A DNA stretch of 64,000 bases from Ornithinimicrobium cryptoxanthini (GCF_023923205.1 NZ_CP099490.1:3286001-3350000); one strand, 5' to 3'; positions 16,230 to 25,300 are shown, counted from the first letter of the stretch. The notes: generated by a model from the sequence alone, not told the origin. Numbers and translations are program-made.

Positions 16230-17611
16230 GACGATCCTGCTGCCTCAAACTCGGCAACCTGACTCAGCACCTGCTCGACCAGCGCCTCCGCCGGATCACT
16301 GATGCCCATCCAGTCGAGCACGGTCCGCACCGCCTCGGCGGGCTCGGCAGCAGCCACCTCTGCCACCCGGTCCTGCTGGGCGTCGGTCACCGGTGCGCCG
16401 TGCCCGTGCAGGTGCGCGATCCACGCGGCGACCGGGCGGGTGGCGCCGACCGGTGAGCGTCCGGCAGCCACCTCTGCCGCGAGCGCCGGGCCAAACCGGA
16501 TCGGGACCTTCTGCGAGCCGTCCGCGGCGATCTGCGCGAGCAGGTGCCGGATCCGCGGGTTGGAGAACCGCTCCACCAGCGCCTGCCGATAGGCGACGAC
16601 CTCGTCCGCGTCGACCTCGAGGTGAGCCGCGGCCACGTCCCACCACTGCTCCACCCAGCCGCGCACCGTGTCGTCGCCGATCGCGGACGACACGGTCTCG
16701 TGCCCCAGGATCGAGGCGCCATAGGCCATCAGCGAGTGCGAGCCGTTGAGCAGCCACAGCTTGCGCTGCTCGTGTTTGCTGACGTCGTCGACGAACTGGG
16801 CACCGGGCCACTCGGGCCGTCCTCGGGGGAACTCCCCTGCGAGCACCCACTCGGCAAAAGGTTCGGTGACCACGACCTGCGGGTCGTCGACCTGCAGCAG
16901 CTCGCCCACGGTGTCGCGGTCCTCGTCGGTGCCGCGTGGGGTGATTCGGTCGACCATCGTGGTCACGACGGTGACGTTGGCCTCGATCCAGTCGAGCAGC
17001 GTGGGGTCGACCTCGGTGGCCAGGTCGCCCACGACGCGGGCGACCATCGCGCCGTTGTCGGGCACGTTGTCGCATGGCACCAGCGCGATCGGCCCGGCGT
17101 TTGCCGCGCGACGGGCCAGAAGACCGGCCACCAGGCGGCCCGGCGTCGTGCTCACCGAGTCGCTCTCGGGGTCGGCCCGCAGCGCCTCGATGTCGGCGCT
17201 CACGTCGGGGTCGGCCAGGTCCAGCCCCCCGTCGGTGGCCCGGCGATAACCCGCCTCGGTGACGGTGCTGGTGACCAGCGCCAGGTCTGGTGAGGCGAAG
17301 TAGGAGCGCAGCGCGGCCACATCGTCGCCCGGGTGCACCTCGCTCAGCGAGCTGACCACCTCGGGGCGATCCCCGTCGGGCTCGCGCACGAGCAGGGTGT
17401 AGATGCCGTCCTGGGCCGCGAGGTCGTCTGCGATCCCGGCGGAACGACCGGTGAAGGCGGCATACCCCCAGTCCGCTGCGTCCTGCGAGTGCTCGGTGAA
17501 CCACGCCTGATGGGCACGGAAGAAGTTGCCGAGGCCCAGGTGGACCATCCGCACCGGCGCGACCGGCCGTCCGTGGTCCTGGCGGCTCAGCCGACCCTGC
17601 TGGTCACTCAT
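16226..17611 (-). CDS. uxuB: Mannitol dehydrogenase family protein, probable fructuronate reductase
   Basis: A 461-residue long-chain dehydrogenase. The N-terminal Rossmann start MVHLGLGNFFRAHQAWFTEH is the signature of the mannitol dehydrogenase/fructuronate reductase family. The catalytic lysine and partners lie in KLWLLNGSHSLMAYG, and VTEAGYR and PCDNVPDNGAMV are further conserved blocks. These enzymes reduce D-fructuronate to D-mannonate (UxuB), tagaturonate to altronate (UxaB), or mannitol. Placement directly after uxaC, with a 4-bp overlap on both sides, argues for a hexuronate role. Mannonate fits best because gntK and a C2-epimerase-type gene follow. Confidence 0.88.
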   Translation of the reverse strand: MSDQQGRLSRQDHGRPVAPVRMVHLGLGNFFRAHQAWFTEHSQDAADWGYAAFTGRSAGIADDLAAQDGIYTLLVREPDGDRPEVVSSLSEVHPGDDVAALRSYFASPDLALVTSTVTEAGYRRATDGGLDLADPDVSADIEALRADPESDSVSTTPGRLVAGLLARRAANAGPIALVPCDNVPDNGAMVARVVGDLATEVDPTLLDWIEANVTVVTTMVDRITPRGTDEDRDTVGELLQVDDPQVVVTEPFAEWVLAGEFPRGRPEWPGAQFVDDVSKHEQRKLWLLNGSHSLMAYGASILGHETVSSAIGDDTVRGWVEQWWDVAAAHLEVDADEVVAYRQALVERFSNPRIRHLLAQIAADGSQKVPIRFGPALAAEVAAGRSPVGATRPVAAWIAHLHGHGAPVTDAQQDRVAEVAAAEPAEAVRTVLDWMGISDPAEALVEQVLSQVAEFEAAGSS

Positions 17612-19035
17612 GACGCGCTGCCTCTGGAGAGGTTGAACGCCGCGGACGGGATCGTGGTGACCAGGTCGGTGGCGATCTGGTGCGCGTCCTCCTCACGCAG
17701 CCGGTGGTCAGCCACGAGTCTGGCCAGGAAGCCGCTGTCCAGCCGCCGTGACATGTCGTGCCGGGCCGGGATGGAGCAGAAGGCCCGGGTGTCGTCGATG
17801 AAGCCGGAGGTGCGATAGAAGCCGATGGTGTCGGTGACTGCGGAGCGATAGCGACCGATCGCCTCCGGTGCGTCGAGGAACCACCAGGGCGCCCCGGCAT
17901 ACACACTCGGATAGAAGCCGGCCAGTGGCGCGATCTCGCGGCTGAAGACCGTCTCGTCGAGGGTGAACAGGATGAGCCGGAACTGCTCGACGGTGCCGAA
18001 CCGGCTGAGCAGGGGCTGCAACCCGCGGGTGAACTCCATCTGGATCGGGATGTCGTGACCGGTGTCGGGCCCGTGGGCCTCCAGCGTGGGCTCGTGGTGG
18101 TTGCGGTAGGACCCCGGGTGCAGCGTCATGACCAGGCCGTCCTCGGTCGCCATCCGCGCCATCTCGACCAGCATGTGCCGGCGCAGCGCGGTGGTCTCCT
18201 CCTCGGTGGCCGTGCCGGCCAGCGCCCCGTCATAGATCCGGGAGGCCTCCGACTCCTCAAGGGTGAGGGTCACGACATCGGCATGGCTGTGGTCGCTGGA
18301 GACGGCGCCGTGCTCGACGAAGTAGCGGCGGCGGTTCTCCAGCGCCCGGACGTAGCCGGCATACGACCCGGTGTCCTCGCCCGAGACCTCGGCGAGGCGG
18401 GCGACCAGGTCAGCGAAGTCGGTCCGGCCCGGCTCGAGGTACTTGTCCGGGCGGAAGGTGGGCAGCACCCGACGGTCGAACGTGTCGTCCGCGGCGAGCG
18501 CCGCGTGGTGCCTCAGGTCGTCACACGGGTCGTCGGTGGTGGCCAGCACCGAGATGTCGAACTGGTCCATCAGCGCACGGGGGCGAAAGTTGTCGCCCGC
18601 GATGACCTCGGCGATCCGGTCATAGCTGGCGTCCGCGGTCTTCGCAGAGAGCGTCTGGGTGAAGCCGAAGATCCCGACCAGCTCGTCCTCGAGCCAGTAG
18701 CGCACCGGTGTGCCGAGGAAGAGATGCCAGTGCTCGCACAGGTGCGCCCAGGCCCGGCGCGCGCCCGCCTCGTCCAGCTCGGCGCCGCCCACCCCGAGCT
18801 CGGCGAGCGGCACCCCGGCGGCGTGCAGCATTCGGAAGATGTAATGGTCCGGGCTCAGCAGCAACGAGGTCGGGTCCTTGAATGGGGTGTCCTGCGCCAG
18901 CCACTCCGGCGGCACGTGGCCGTGGGGGCTGATGATCGGCAGGCCCTGCACCGAGCCGTAGAGCTCCCTGGCGATCTGTCTCGTGCCGGGGTCAGCGGGA
19001 AGCAGGCGGTCCGGATGCAGCGCTGAGGTGACCAT
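17608..19035 (-). CDS. uxaC: Glucuronate (uronate) isomerase
   Basis: About 475 residues. It isomerises D-glucuronate to D-fructuronate, or galacturonate to tagaturonate. Recognisable family segments are the SPHGHVPPEWL metal-site region near the N-terminus, FRMLHAAGVPL, ATTDDPCDDL, TFRPDKYLEPG, DHSHADV, LHPGSYRNHH and FYPSVYAGAPWWFLD. The start is ambiguous between ATG 19044 and ATG 19035, both with G-rich sequence upstream. It is the first gene of a four-gene unit and is divergent from gnd. Its stop overlaps the reductase start (ATGA). Confidence 0.93.
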   Translation of the reverse strand: MVTSALHPDRLLPADPGTRQIARELYGSVQGLPIISPHGHVPPEWLAQDTPFKDPTSLLLSPDHYIFRMLHAAGVPLAELGVGGAELDEAGARRAWAHLCEHWHLFLGTPVRYWLEDELVGIFGFTQTLSAKTADASYDRIAEVIAGDNFRPRALMDQFDISVLATTDDPCDDLRHHAALAADDTFDRRVLPTFRPDKYLEPGRTDFADLVARLAEVSGEDTGSYAGYVRALENRRRYFVEHGAVSSDHSHADVVTLTLEESEASRIYDGALAGTATEEETTALRRHMLVEMARMATEDGLVMTLHPGSYRNHHEPTLEAHGPDTGHDIPIQMEFTRGLQPLLSRFGTVEQFRLILFTLDETVFSREIAPLAGFYPSVYAGAPWWFLDAPEAIGRYRSAVTDTIGFYRTSGFIDDTRAFCSIPARHDMSRRLDSGFLARLVADHRLREEDAHQIATDLVTTIPSAAFNLSRGSAS

Positions 19036-19172
19036 GGACCCCATCCAACCCGGTCTGTCGACAACGGTCCAGTGGTGGGGTCGCGGCACGACTCGTCAGG
19101 CCCTGCTCTTGTGAACGTCCGCCGGGTTGGGGAGAGTAGGGCCACGTGCAGGACCGACTCACAGGAGAAGAC

Positions 19173-20597
19173 ATGGTCGCAGCAACAGCTCAGGTCGGGG
19201 TGATCGGTCTGGCGGTGATGGGCAGCAACCTCGCCCGCAACTTTGCCTCTCGGGGGCACACGGTCGCGGTCTACAACCGCACCGTGGCCAAGACCGAGAC
19301 GTTCAGCGCTGACTTCGGAGCGCACGGCACCTTCGTGGCCGCGCCCACGCTGGAGGAGTTCGTGGCCGCCCTGGAGCGGCCGCGCAAGGTGATCATCATG
19401 GTCCAGGCCGGCCTGGGCACCGATGCCGTGATCGAGCAGCTGATCCCGCTGCTCGAGAAGGACGACATCGTCGTGGACGGCGGCAACGCGCACTACGAGG
19501 ACACTCGCCGGCGGGAGGCTGCGCTGCGCGAGGTCGGTCTGCACTTCGTGGGGGCGGGCATCTCCGGTGGCGAGGAGGGTGCCCTCAAGGGACCGAGCAT
19601 CATGCCCGGTGGCAGCCCCGAGTCGTATGCCGCGCTCGGCCCGTTGCTGGAGGACATCTCCGCCAAGGTCGACGGGGAGCCGTGCTGCGCCTACATGGGC
19701 ACCGACGGCGCCGGCCACTTCGTCAAGATGGTGCACAACGGCATCGAGTATGCCGACATGCAGTTCATCGCCGAGGCTTACGACGTCCTCACCGCGGCCG
19801 GGATGACCGCCCGGGAGGTCTCGGATGTCTTCCGCGAGTGGAACACCGGCGACCTGGACTCCTATCTGATCGAGATCACCTCGGAGGTGCTCGACCAGGA
19901 GGTGGACGGCAGACCGCTCGTCGAGGTGATCATGGACCAGGCCGAGCAGAAGGGGACCGGCCGCTGGACCGTGCAGATCGCCCTCGAACTCGGGGTGCCG
20001 GTCAACACGATCGCCGAGTCCGTCTTTGCCCGCTCCACCTCCGGCCACACGGCCCTGCGCGAGGCCTCCCAGGGGCTGACCGGCCCGGACCGCACGATCA
20101 GCGTCGACGACCGGGCGGCTCTCGTCGACGCGGTGCGCGCCGCGCTGTGGAGCTCCAAGGTGGTGGCCTACGCCCAAGGGTTGGACCAGATCCGCACCGC
20201 CAGTGAGACCTACGGCTGGGACGTCAACATCTCCGAGGTGGCCCGCATCTGGCGCGGCGGCTGCATCATCCGGGCCAAGCTGCTCGAGCGGATCCGGCAG
20301 GAGTATGCCGGCGCGAACCTGGCCACGCTGCTGGCCGCGCCGAGCGTGGCGGCCGAGCTGGGCAACTCCCAGGACGCGTGGCGGCACGTCGTCGCGGTGG
20401 CGACGGAGGCCGGGGTGCCCGTGCCCGGCTTCTCCGCCGCGTTGGCCTACTACGACACGGTCCGCTCGCCGCGGCTGCCCGCCTCCCTGGTGCAGGGGCT
20501 GCGCGACTTCTTCGGAGCGCACACCTATCAGCGCATCGACAAGCCGGGCACCTTCCACACGCTGTGGTCCGGTGACCGGAGCGAGGTGGAGATCTGA
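19173..20597 (+). CDS. gnd: 6-phosphogluconate dehydrogenase, decarboxylating
   Basis: About 474 residues from ATG 19173, chosen because AGGAG at 19163-19167 sits 5 bases upstream. It oxidises and decarboxylates 6-phosphogluconate to ribulose 5-phosphate. Motifs are the cofactor-binding GLAVMGSNLARN, GAGISGGEEGA and the catalytic region HFVKMVHNGIEYADMQ, and the C-terminal YQRIDKPGTFH. It is the long E. coli-type form. It is divergent from the uxaC operon and directly followed by larE with no gap, which ties the pentose phosphate step to nickel-pincer cofactor synthesis. Confidence 0.95.
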   Translation: MVAATAQVGVIGLAVMGSNLARNFASRGHTVAVYNRTVAKTETFSADFGAHGTFVAAPTLEEFVAALERPRKVIIMVQAGLGTDAVIEQLIPLLEKDDIVVDGGNAHYEDTRRREAALREVGLHFVGAGISGGEEGALKGPSIMPGGSPESYAALGPLLEDISAKVDGEPCCAYMGTDGAGHFVKMVHNGIEYADMQFIAEAYDVLTAAGMTAREVSDVFREWNTGDLDSYLIEITSEVLDQEVDGRPLVEVIMDQAEQKGTGRWTVQIALELGVPVNTIAESVFARSTSGHTALREASQGLTGPDRTISVDDRAALVDAVRAALWSSKVVAYAQGLDQIRTASETYGWDVNISEVARIWRGGCIIRAKLLERIRQEYAGANLATLLAAPSVAAELGNSQDAWRHVVAVATEAGVPVPGFSAALAYYDTVRSPRLPASLVQGLRDFFGAHTYQRIDKPGTFHTLWSGDRSEVEI

Positions 20598-21560
20598 GTG
20601 GCCGCCACCCATCGCCTCCTTCCCGTGGTCGCGGTCTCCCAGGCGGGGGCGCCGCCGACACCGCCTGCCAACCTCCTCACCGCAGACCGGGTCCTCCAGA
20701 TCGCCGAGCGGGTCGACGCCCACCAGGACGTCTCGCCCGAGATCGCTGCCCTGATCGAGCAGGTGACCGTCCACCTGCCCGCTGAGGGCAGGTTGGGCGT
20801 GGCCTACTCCGGCGGCGTCGACTCCACCACCCTGCTGGCCGTCGCTGTCCGGGAGCTGGGCGCGGACCGGACTGTCGGCATACTCGGGGTCTCTCCCAGC
20901 CTGGCCACCGCCGAGCGCGCAGCCGCCCACGACGTCGCCAGCCAGATCGGGGTCGGCGTCGTCGAGGTGCCCACGGACGAGGGGTCCTCGCAGGCCTATC
21001 GCGCGAACGGGCCCGACCGCTGTTTCCACTGCAAGGACGAGCTGTTCACCCGGATCGGTGACGACGTCGCCGCGGCGCACGGGCTCACCGCGATCAGCTA
21101 TGGCGAGAACGCCGACGACGCGATCCGGCCCGATCGTCCGGGTGCCCGGGCGGCGACCGAGCACCTGGTGCTCCGTCCGCTGGCCGACGCGGGGCTGACC
21201 AAGGCCGACGTGCGTGCGGTGGCGGCGGCCCTGGGCCTGCCCAACGCGGACAAGCCGGCGGCCCCCTGCCTGGCCTCGCGGATCCCGCACTTCAAGGAGG
21301 TCACCCCCGAGAAGCTGACCCAGATCGACCGGGCCGAGGCGGCCGTGCGCGCCCTGGGCTTCTCGGACTGTCGGGTGCGCCACCATGACGACGTCGCACG
21401 GCTGGAGCTGACCGACCACGAGCTGGCCCGCGCGGCCGACCCGCAGGTGCGGGCCGCCCTGGTCGAGGGCGTGCGCGCCGCCGGCTTCCGGTTTGTGGCA
21501 CTGGACCTGGTCGGCATCCAGTCCGGCGCCTTCACGATGCCTCTGGTCACCCGTGACTGA
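20598..21560 (+). CDS. larE: ATP-dependent sacrificial sulfur transferase LarE
   Basis: A 320-residue PP-loop enzyme that donates sulfur from its own cysteine to the nickel-pincer nucleotide precursor. The PP-loop is AYSGGVDSTTLLA, followed by RCFHCKDELF, SYGENADD and the sacrificial cysteine motif KPAAPCLASR. GTG 20598 begins immediately after the gnd stop. The N-terminus is about 45 residues longer than usual, so a downstream start is possible. Together with LarB and a LarA homologue it shows that the strain makes the lactate-racemase-type cofactor. LarC is not in this window. Confidence 0.93.
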   Translation: MAATHRLLPVVAVSQAGAPPTPPANLLTADRVLQIAERVDAHQDVSPEIAALIEQVTVHLPAEGRLGVAYSGGVDSTTLLAVAVRELGADRTVGILGVSPSLATAERAAAHDVASQIGVGVVEVPTDEGSSQAYRANGPDRCFHCKDELFTRIGDDVAAAHGLTAISYGENADDAIRPDRPGARAATEHLVLRPLADAGLTKADVRAVAAALGLPNADKPAAPCLASRIPHFKEVTPEKLTQIDRAEAAVRALGFSDCRVRHHDDVARLELTDHELARAADPQVRAALVEGVRAAGFRFVALDLVGIQSGAFTMPLVTRD

Positions 21561-22269
21561 CTTCCCCCACACACAGAGCGCGCCGGGTGGCAGTCTCGAG
21601 GGGATCGCGGAGTTCGACTTTGACCGGGCCGCGCGACGCGGCTATCCCGAGGCGGTGCTCTGCGAGGGCAAGACGATGGAGCACCTGGTCGCGATCGCCC
21701 GGGCAGTCGGTGAGCGGGGCAGCACCAACGGTCACCAGCCCCTGGGCACGATCCTGTTCACCCGGGCGTCCGCCACCCAGGCGGAGGCCGTCTGCCGGGA
21801 GCTGCCCGACGCGGTCCACGACCCGGTGGCCCGGATCATCGCCTGGCCGGGACCAGTGCCGGAACCCAGCGGAGGCACCGTCCTGGTGCTCTGCGCCGGG
21901 ACTGCCGACATCCCGGTCGCGAGAGAGGCACTGCTCACCGCCCAGCACCTCGGCAGGCCGGCCGAGCTGGTCGTCGACGTCGGCGTCGCCGGACTGCACC
22001 GCATCCTGGCCCGCGTCGACCAGATCGCTGCCGCCTCTGCCATCGTCGTGGTGGCCGGCATGGACGGCGCCCTGGCCAGCGTGGTCGCCGGTCTGGCGTC
22101 AGCACCGGTGATCGGCGTGCCCACCTCAGTCGGTTATGGGGCGGCACTGGATGGTCTGGCCCCGCTGCTCTCGATGCTCAATGCGTGCGCTCCAGGGGTC
22201 GCCGTGGTCAACATCGACAACGGCTATGGCGCCGGGCACCTCGCAGCGCAGATCGCCGCCGGAGGCTGA
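21553..22269 (+). CDS. larB: Nickel pincer cofactor biosynthesis protein LarB
   Basis: About 238 residues from GTG 21553, overlapping the larE end by 8 bp. LarB carboxylates and hydrolyses nicotinic acid adenine dinucleotide, the first step of nickel-pincer nucleotide synthesis. The N-terminus contains FDFDRAARRGYPEAVLCEGK. The C-terminal PurE-like domain has LVLCAGTADIPVAREA, AIVVVAGMDGALASVVAGL and GVPTSVGYGA. It ends the gnd-larE-larB unit and faces the TRAP transporter across a hairpin at 22312-22347. Confidence 0.93.
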   Translation: MTDFPHTQSAPGGSLEGIAEFDFDRAARRGYPEAVLCEGKTMEHLVAIARAVGERGSTNGHQPLGTILFTRASATQAEAVCRELPDAVHDPVARIIAWPGPVPEPSGGTVLVLCAGTADIPVAREALLTAQHLGRPAELVVDVGVAGLHRILARVDQIAAASAIVVVAGMDGALASVVAGLASAPVIGVPTSVGYGAALDGLAPLLSMLNACAPGVAVVNIDNGYGAGHLAAQIAAGG

Positions 22270-22311
22270 CCCGAGGCAGGTGAGCGCCCGGCATACGGCA
22301 TCTGACACCGA

Positions 22312-22347
22312 AGGGTCGCTGTGGGCTTGCTAGCCCGCAACGACCCT
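22312..22347. terminator. Bidirectional hairpin terminator between larB and dctM
   Basis: AGGGTCG (22312-22318) pairs with CGACCCT (22341-22347), with an inner GGGCT/AGCCC stem around a TGCT loop. It sits in the 96-bp gap between convergent larB and dctM. No clear T-run follows. Confidence 0.6.
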
Positions 22348-22365
22348 CCGGTTCGAAGGACGAGG

Positions 22366-23676
22366 TCAGTCAGACAACAGGCCCAGCGCGTCCGGCAGCC
22401 ACATCGACAGGGGTGAGATGTAGGTGACGAGCAGCAGGCCGACCGCCAGTGCGAGCAGGAACCAGAGCAGTTTGGCGACGACCGGTTCGATGCCCATCCC
22501 GGCGACCCGGGCGCCGACGAACAGCACGTTGCCCACGGGCGGGGTGATCACGCCGATGGAGAGGGCGTAGACGATCACCGTGCCGAAGTGGACCGGATCC
22601 ATGTCGAACGTCGTGACGATCGGCAGGAAGATCGGCGTGAAGATCAGGATCGCCGGCGTCGGGTCCATGAACGTGCCGACCATGAGCAGGACCACCAGCA
22701 TCATGAACAGGATGATCTGCGGGCTGTCGGAGATCCCCAGCATGAACTCGGAGACAGCGTTGGGGATGTGCGAGAACGACATCACGAACGATAGGGCCGT
22801 CGAGACACCGACCAGCAGCATGATGATCGCCGTGGTCCGAGCGGCGTCCAGCAGCGCCTTCGGCAGGTCCGACCACTTGATGGTCCGATAGATGAAGCCC
22901 AGCACCAGGCAGTAGACGACCGCGATGGCCGAGGACTCGGTGGCGGTGAAGAAGCCCGCCACGATGCCACCGACCACGATGATGATCATCAGCAGCGAGG
23001 GGACCGCCCGCCAGATCACCAGCAGTCCCTCCTTGAAGGTCACGTGCTGGGATGCCTGCGGCGTGCTGAACCGGCGGTAGGTCAGCATCACCACGATGAT
23101 GCAGGCCAGGGCCCAGATCAGGCCGGGGATCACCCCGGCCATGAACAGGGCGCTGACCGAGGCCCCGCTGACCAGGGAGTAGACGATGAAGGTGTTGCTC
23201 GGCGGGATCAGCATGCCGGCCGGGGCGGAGGCCACGTTGACAGCTGCCGACCACTTGGGGTCGTAGCCGTCCTCCTTCATGCGCGGCGTCATCACCGTGC
23301 CGATGGCGGCGGCGGCTGCCACCGCGGCACCACTGACCGCTCCGAACATCGCGTTGGCCACGACGTTGGTGTTGGCCAGGCTGGCCGGCGTCTTGCCTAC
23401 CAGGACCTTGGCAGCGTCGATGAGCCGCCCGGCGATGCCGCCGGTGTTCATCAGCACTCCGGCGAGCACGAAGAACGGGATCGCCAACAGGGTGAAGCTG
23501 TTGATGCCGGTGAACAACCGCTGGCTGGAGACCAGCGCGGCCTTCTCGAAGTCGAGCAGCACGATCGCTGCGAAGAAGGAGCCGAGCCCGATGCTGACCG
23601 CGATCGGGACCGAGAAGACGATGCCGAGGGCGATCGTCGCGACGAGGATGATGGCAGCTAGCGCAATGGGATCCAT
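22366..23676 (-). CDS. dctM: TRAP transporter large permease (DctM)
   Basis: A 436-residue membrane protein with about 12 predicted spans. Typical DctM segments are FVISIGLGSFFAAI-like TM1, PFFVLAGVLMNTGGIAGRL, GAVSGAAVAAAAAIGTVMTP, ASAPAGMLIPPSN, GTFMDPTPAILIFTPIFLPI and IGVITPPVGNVLFVG. It carries the sodium-coupled transport step of the TRAP system. It is last in dctP-dctQ-dctM, 3 bp after dctQ. The neighbouring uronate genes suggest hexuronates or aldonates as substrate. Confidence 0.94.
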   Translation of the reverse strand: MDPIALAAIILVATIALGIVFSVPIAVSIGLGSFFAAIVLLDFEKAALVSSQRLFTGINSFTLLAIPFFVLAGVLMNTGGIAGRLIDAAKVLVGKTPASLANTNVVANAMFGAVSGAAVAAAAAIGTVMTPRMKEDGYDPKWSAAVNVASAPAGMLIPPSNTFIVYSLVSGASVSALFMAGVIPGLIWALACIIVVMLTYRRFSTPQASQHVTFKEGLLVIWRAVPSLLMIIIVVGGIVAGFFTATESSAIAVVYCLVLGFIYRTIKWSDLPKALLDAARTTAIIMLLVGVSTALSFVMSFSHIPNAVSEFMLGISDSPQIILFMMLVVLLMVGTFMDPTPAILIFTPIFLPIVTTFDMDPVHFGTVIVYALSIGVITPPVGNVLFVGARVAGMGIEPVVAKLLWFLLALAVGLLLVTYISPLSMWLPDALGLLSD

Positions 23677-23679
23677 GGG

Positions 23680-24186
23680 TCACACCACCTGGGGGTTCTC
23701 GTCGTGAGCGATGGCTTCCTCGGTGTTCCGCAGGACGGCCTGAAGGTGATAAAGCGCATAGAAGGTGATAATCACCCCGACGATCGGCATCGCGAGATAC
23801 ATCACCCCGACCTGGGTGGGCAGGGCACTGAGCGACTGGTTCCAGGCACCGTTCGCGGCGCGGAGCCCGCCATAGACCAGCACCGCCAGCGCAAACAGGA
23901 TGATGCTGAGCTGGACCACGATGGCGACCACCTTCTGGGCGCCGGTAGCGAACTTGGTGACCACGAAGTCGACCGCGATGTGACCGCGCTCGGAGAAGAC
24001 CAGGGCGGTGGCGAAGAGCCCCACCCACACGAAGGTGTAGCGGGCCAGCTCCTCCGTCCAGGCGCTCGGGCTGTTGAGGACCTGGCGGCTGAACACCTGC
24101 CAGACCACGACCAGCACGAGCAGTGCGAACAGGACGACCGAGGCAAACTTCAGCACCTGGTCCAGTCCCCGTTTGATGGGTTCCAT
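23680..24186 (-). CDS. dctQ: TRAP transporter small permease (DctQ)
   Basis: About 168 residues from ATG 24186, one base after the dctP stop. Four hydrophobic segments are visible (starting near residues 12, 45, 85 and 125). The DctQ core PSAWTEELARYTFVWVGLF is diagnostic, along with ERGHIAVDF. It joins the large permease DctM in the membrane. Upstream in-frame codons inside dctP are ignored because the spacing favours this start. Confidence 0.9.
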   Translation of the reverse strand: MEPIKRGLDQVLKFASVVLFALLVLVVVWQVFSRQVLNSPSAWTEELARYTFVWVGLFATALVFSERGHIAVDFVVTKFATGAQKVVAIVVQLSIILFALAVLVYGGLRAANGAWNQSLSALPTQVGVMYLAMPIVGVIITFYALYHLQAVLRNTEEAIAHDENPQVV

Positions 24187-24187
24187 G

Positions 24188-25195
24188 TCAGCCCTCCTGC
24201 TCCGGCGCGGCGGCGCGGATCTTGTCATAGAGCTCTCGTTGCACAGGAGTGGTCAGGAACTCGTCGGCCAGGGGCGCCAGAGCATCCTTCACCTCCTGCT
24301 GATCCAGCTCCAGGTAGGTGGCTCCACCGGCCTTGGTGGCCTCGATGGCCTCGTCCGTGGCCGCACCCCACAGCGTGGTGTGGTCCTGGTAGGTGTTGAT
24401 CCACTCGTCCTCGAGGAGCTGCCGGTCGGCCGGGTCCAGCCTCTCGAGCATCTCCGTGCTGGCCACCATGTAGTCGAGGCCGACGAGGTGGTTGGTGTTC
24501 GTGAAGAAGGGTGCGACCTCGTAGTGGTTCTGCGTGTAGTAGGAGACCTCGTTGTTCTCTGCTCCGTCGAGGACACCGGACTGCAGCGCGGTGTAGACCT
24601 CACCGAAGGCCATCGGGGTGGGCGAGCCACCCAGCGCCCGGATCATGGCGAGGTTGAGCTCACTCTCCTGGACGCGGATCTTCACCCCGTCCAGGTCCGC
24701 CAGTGAGGAGATCTCGTTCTTGACGTAGACGTGTCGCGACCCCTGGGTGAAGCCGCCCATCACCGTCAGATCGTTGCTGTCCTCCAGCGAGGTGTAGAGC
24801 TCGCCGACGATCTCGGGGTCGTGCACCACGGGCATCTGGTGCTCGACCGAGTCGAAGACGCCCGGCATGTTGAGCACCAGGAAGTCTTCGCTCAGGTTCT
24901 CCATCTGGGACCCGGAGATGATGCCGAGGTCGATGATGTTGTCGCTGAGCAACTGCAGCACCTCAGCCTGTGCGCCGAGGGTCTCGTTGGGGAAGATGTC
25001 CAGGCGCAGGCGCCCGTCGGTCTGCTCCTCGAGCCGGTCGCTGTAGTTCGCCAACGCGATGTAGGAAGGGTGGGTCTCCGTCTGGTTCAGCGCCACCCGG
25101 AGGATGGTCACATCGCCACTCCCGCCGTCGCTACAGGCGGTGAGTCCGAACCCGACCGCCAATACCGACACTAGCGATACGATCCGCTTTCTCAT
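24188..25195 (-). CDS. dctP: TRAP transporter substrate-binding lipoprotein (DctP)
   Basis: A 335-residue extracytoplasmic binding protein. The lipobox is FGLTAC, with Cys21 as the lipidation site. Family features are LRLDIFPNETLGAQ, the carboxylate-binding arginine region GVKIRVQESELN, ALGGSPTPMAFGEVYTALQ and DGAENNEVSYY. TRAP binding proteins usually bind organic or sugar acids through that Arg. It is first in the transporter operon, which lies next to hexuronate and gluconate genes, so uronate or aldonate is the likely ligand. Confidence 0.93.
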   Translation of the reverse strand: MRKRIVSLVSVLAVGFGLTACSDGGSGDVTILRVALNQTETHPSYIALANYSDRLEEQTDGRLRLDIFPNETLGAQAEVLQLLSDNIIDLGIISGSQMENLSEDFLVLNMPGVFDSVEHQMPVVHDPEIVGELYTSLEDSNDLTVMGGFTQGSRHVYVKNEISSLADLDGVKIRVQESELNLAMIRALGGSPTPMAFGEVYTALQSGVLDGAENNEVSYYTQNHYEVAPFFTNTNHLVGLDYMVASTEMLERLDPADRQLLEDEWINTYQDHTTLWGAATDEAIEATKAGGATYLELDQQEVKDALAPLADEFLTTPVQRELYDKIRAAAPEQEG

Positions 25196-25300
25196 GAGCG
25201 TCCTTCCGTCCCAGGGACTGCTTGCGGGTCACCCTAGGGCAGCGCCGTCGCCGGGTCTATAGGACTGGCCCGACAACCTCGTTTCGGTGCGCCCGCGGCC

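Noticed and set aside
18855..21572. A 905-codon reverse frame opposite gnd, larE and uxaC
   Set aside because: It lies antisense to three clearly recognised genes, is dominated by Gly/Arg/His/Asp-rich sequence and shows no domain; a codon-bias shadow.
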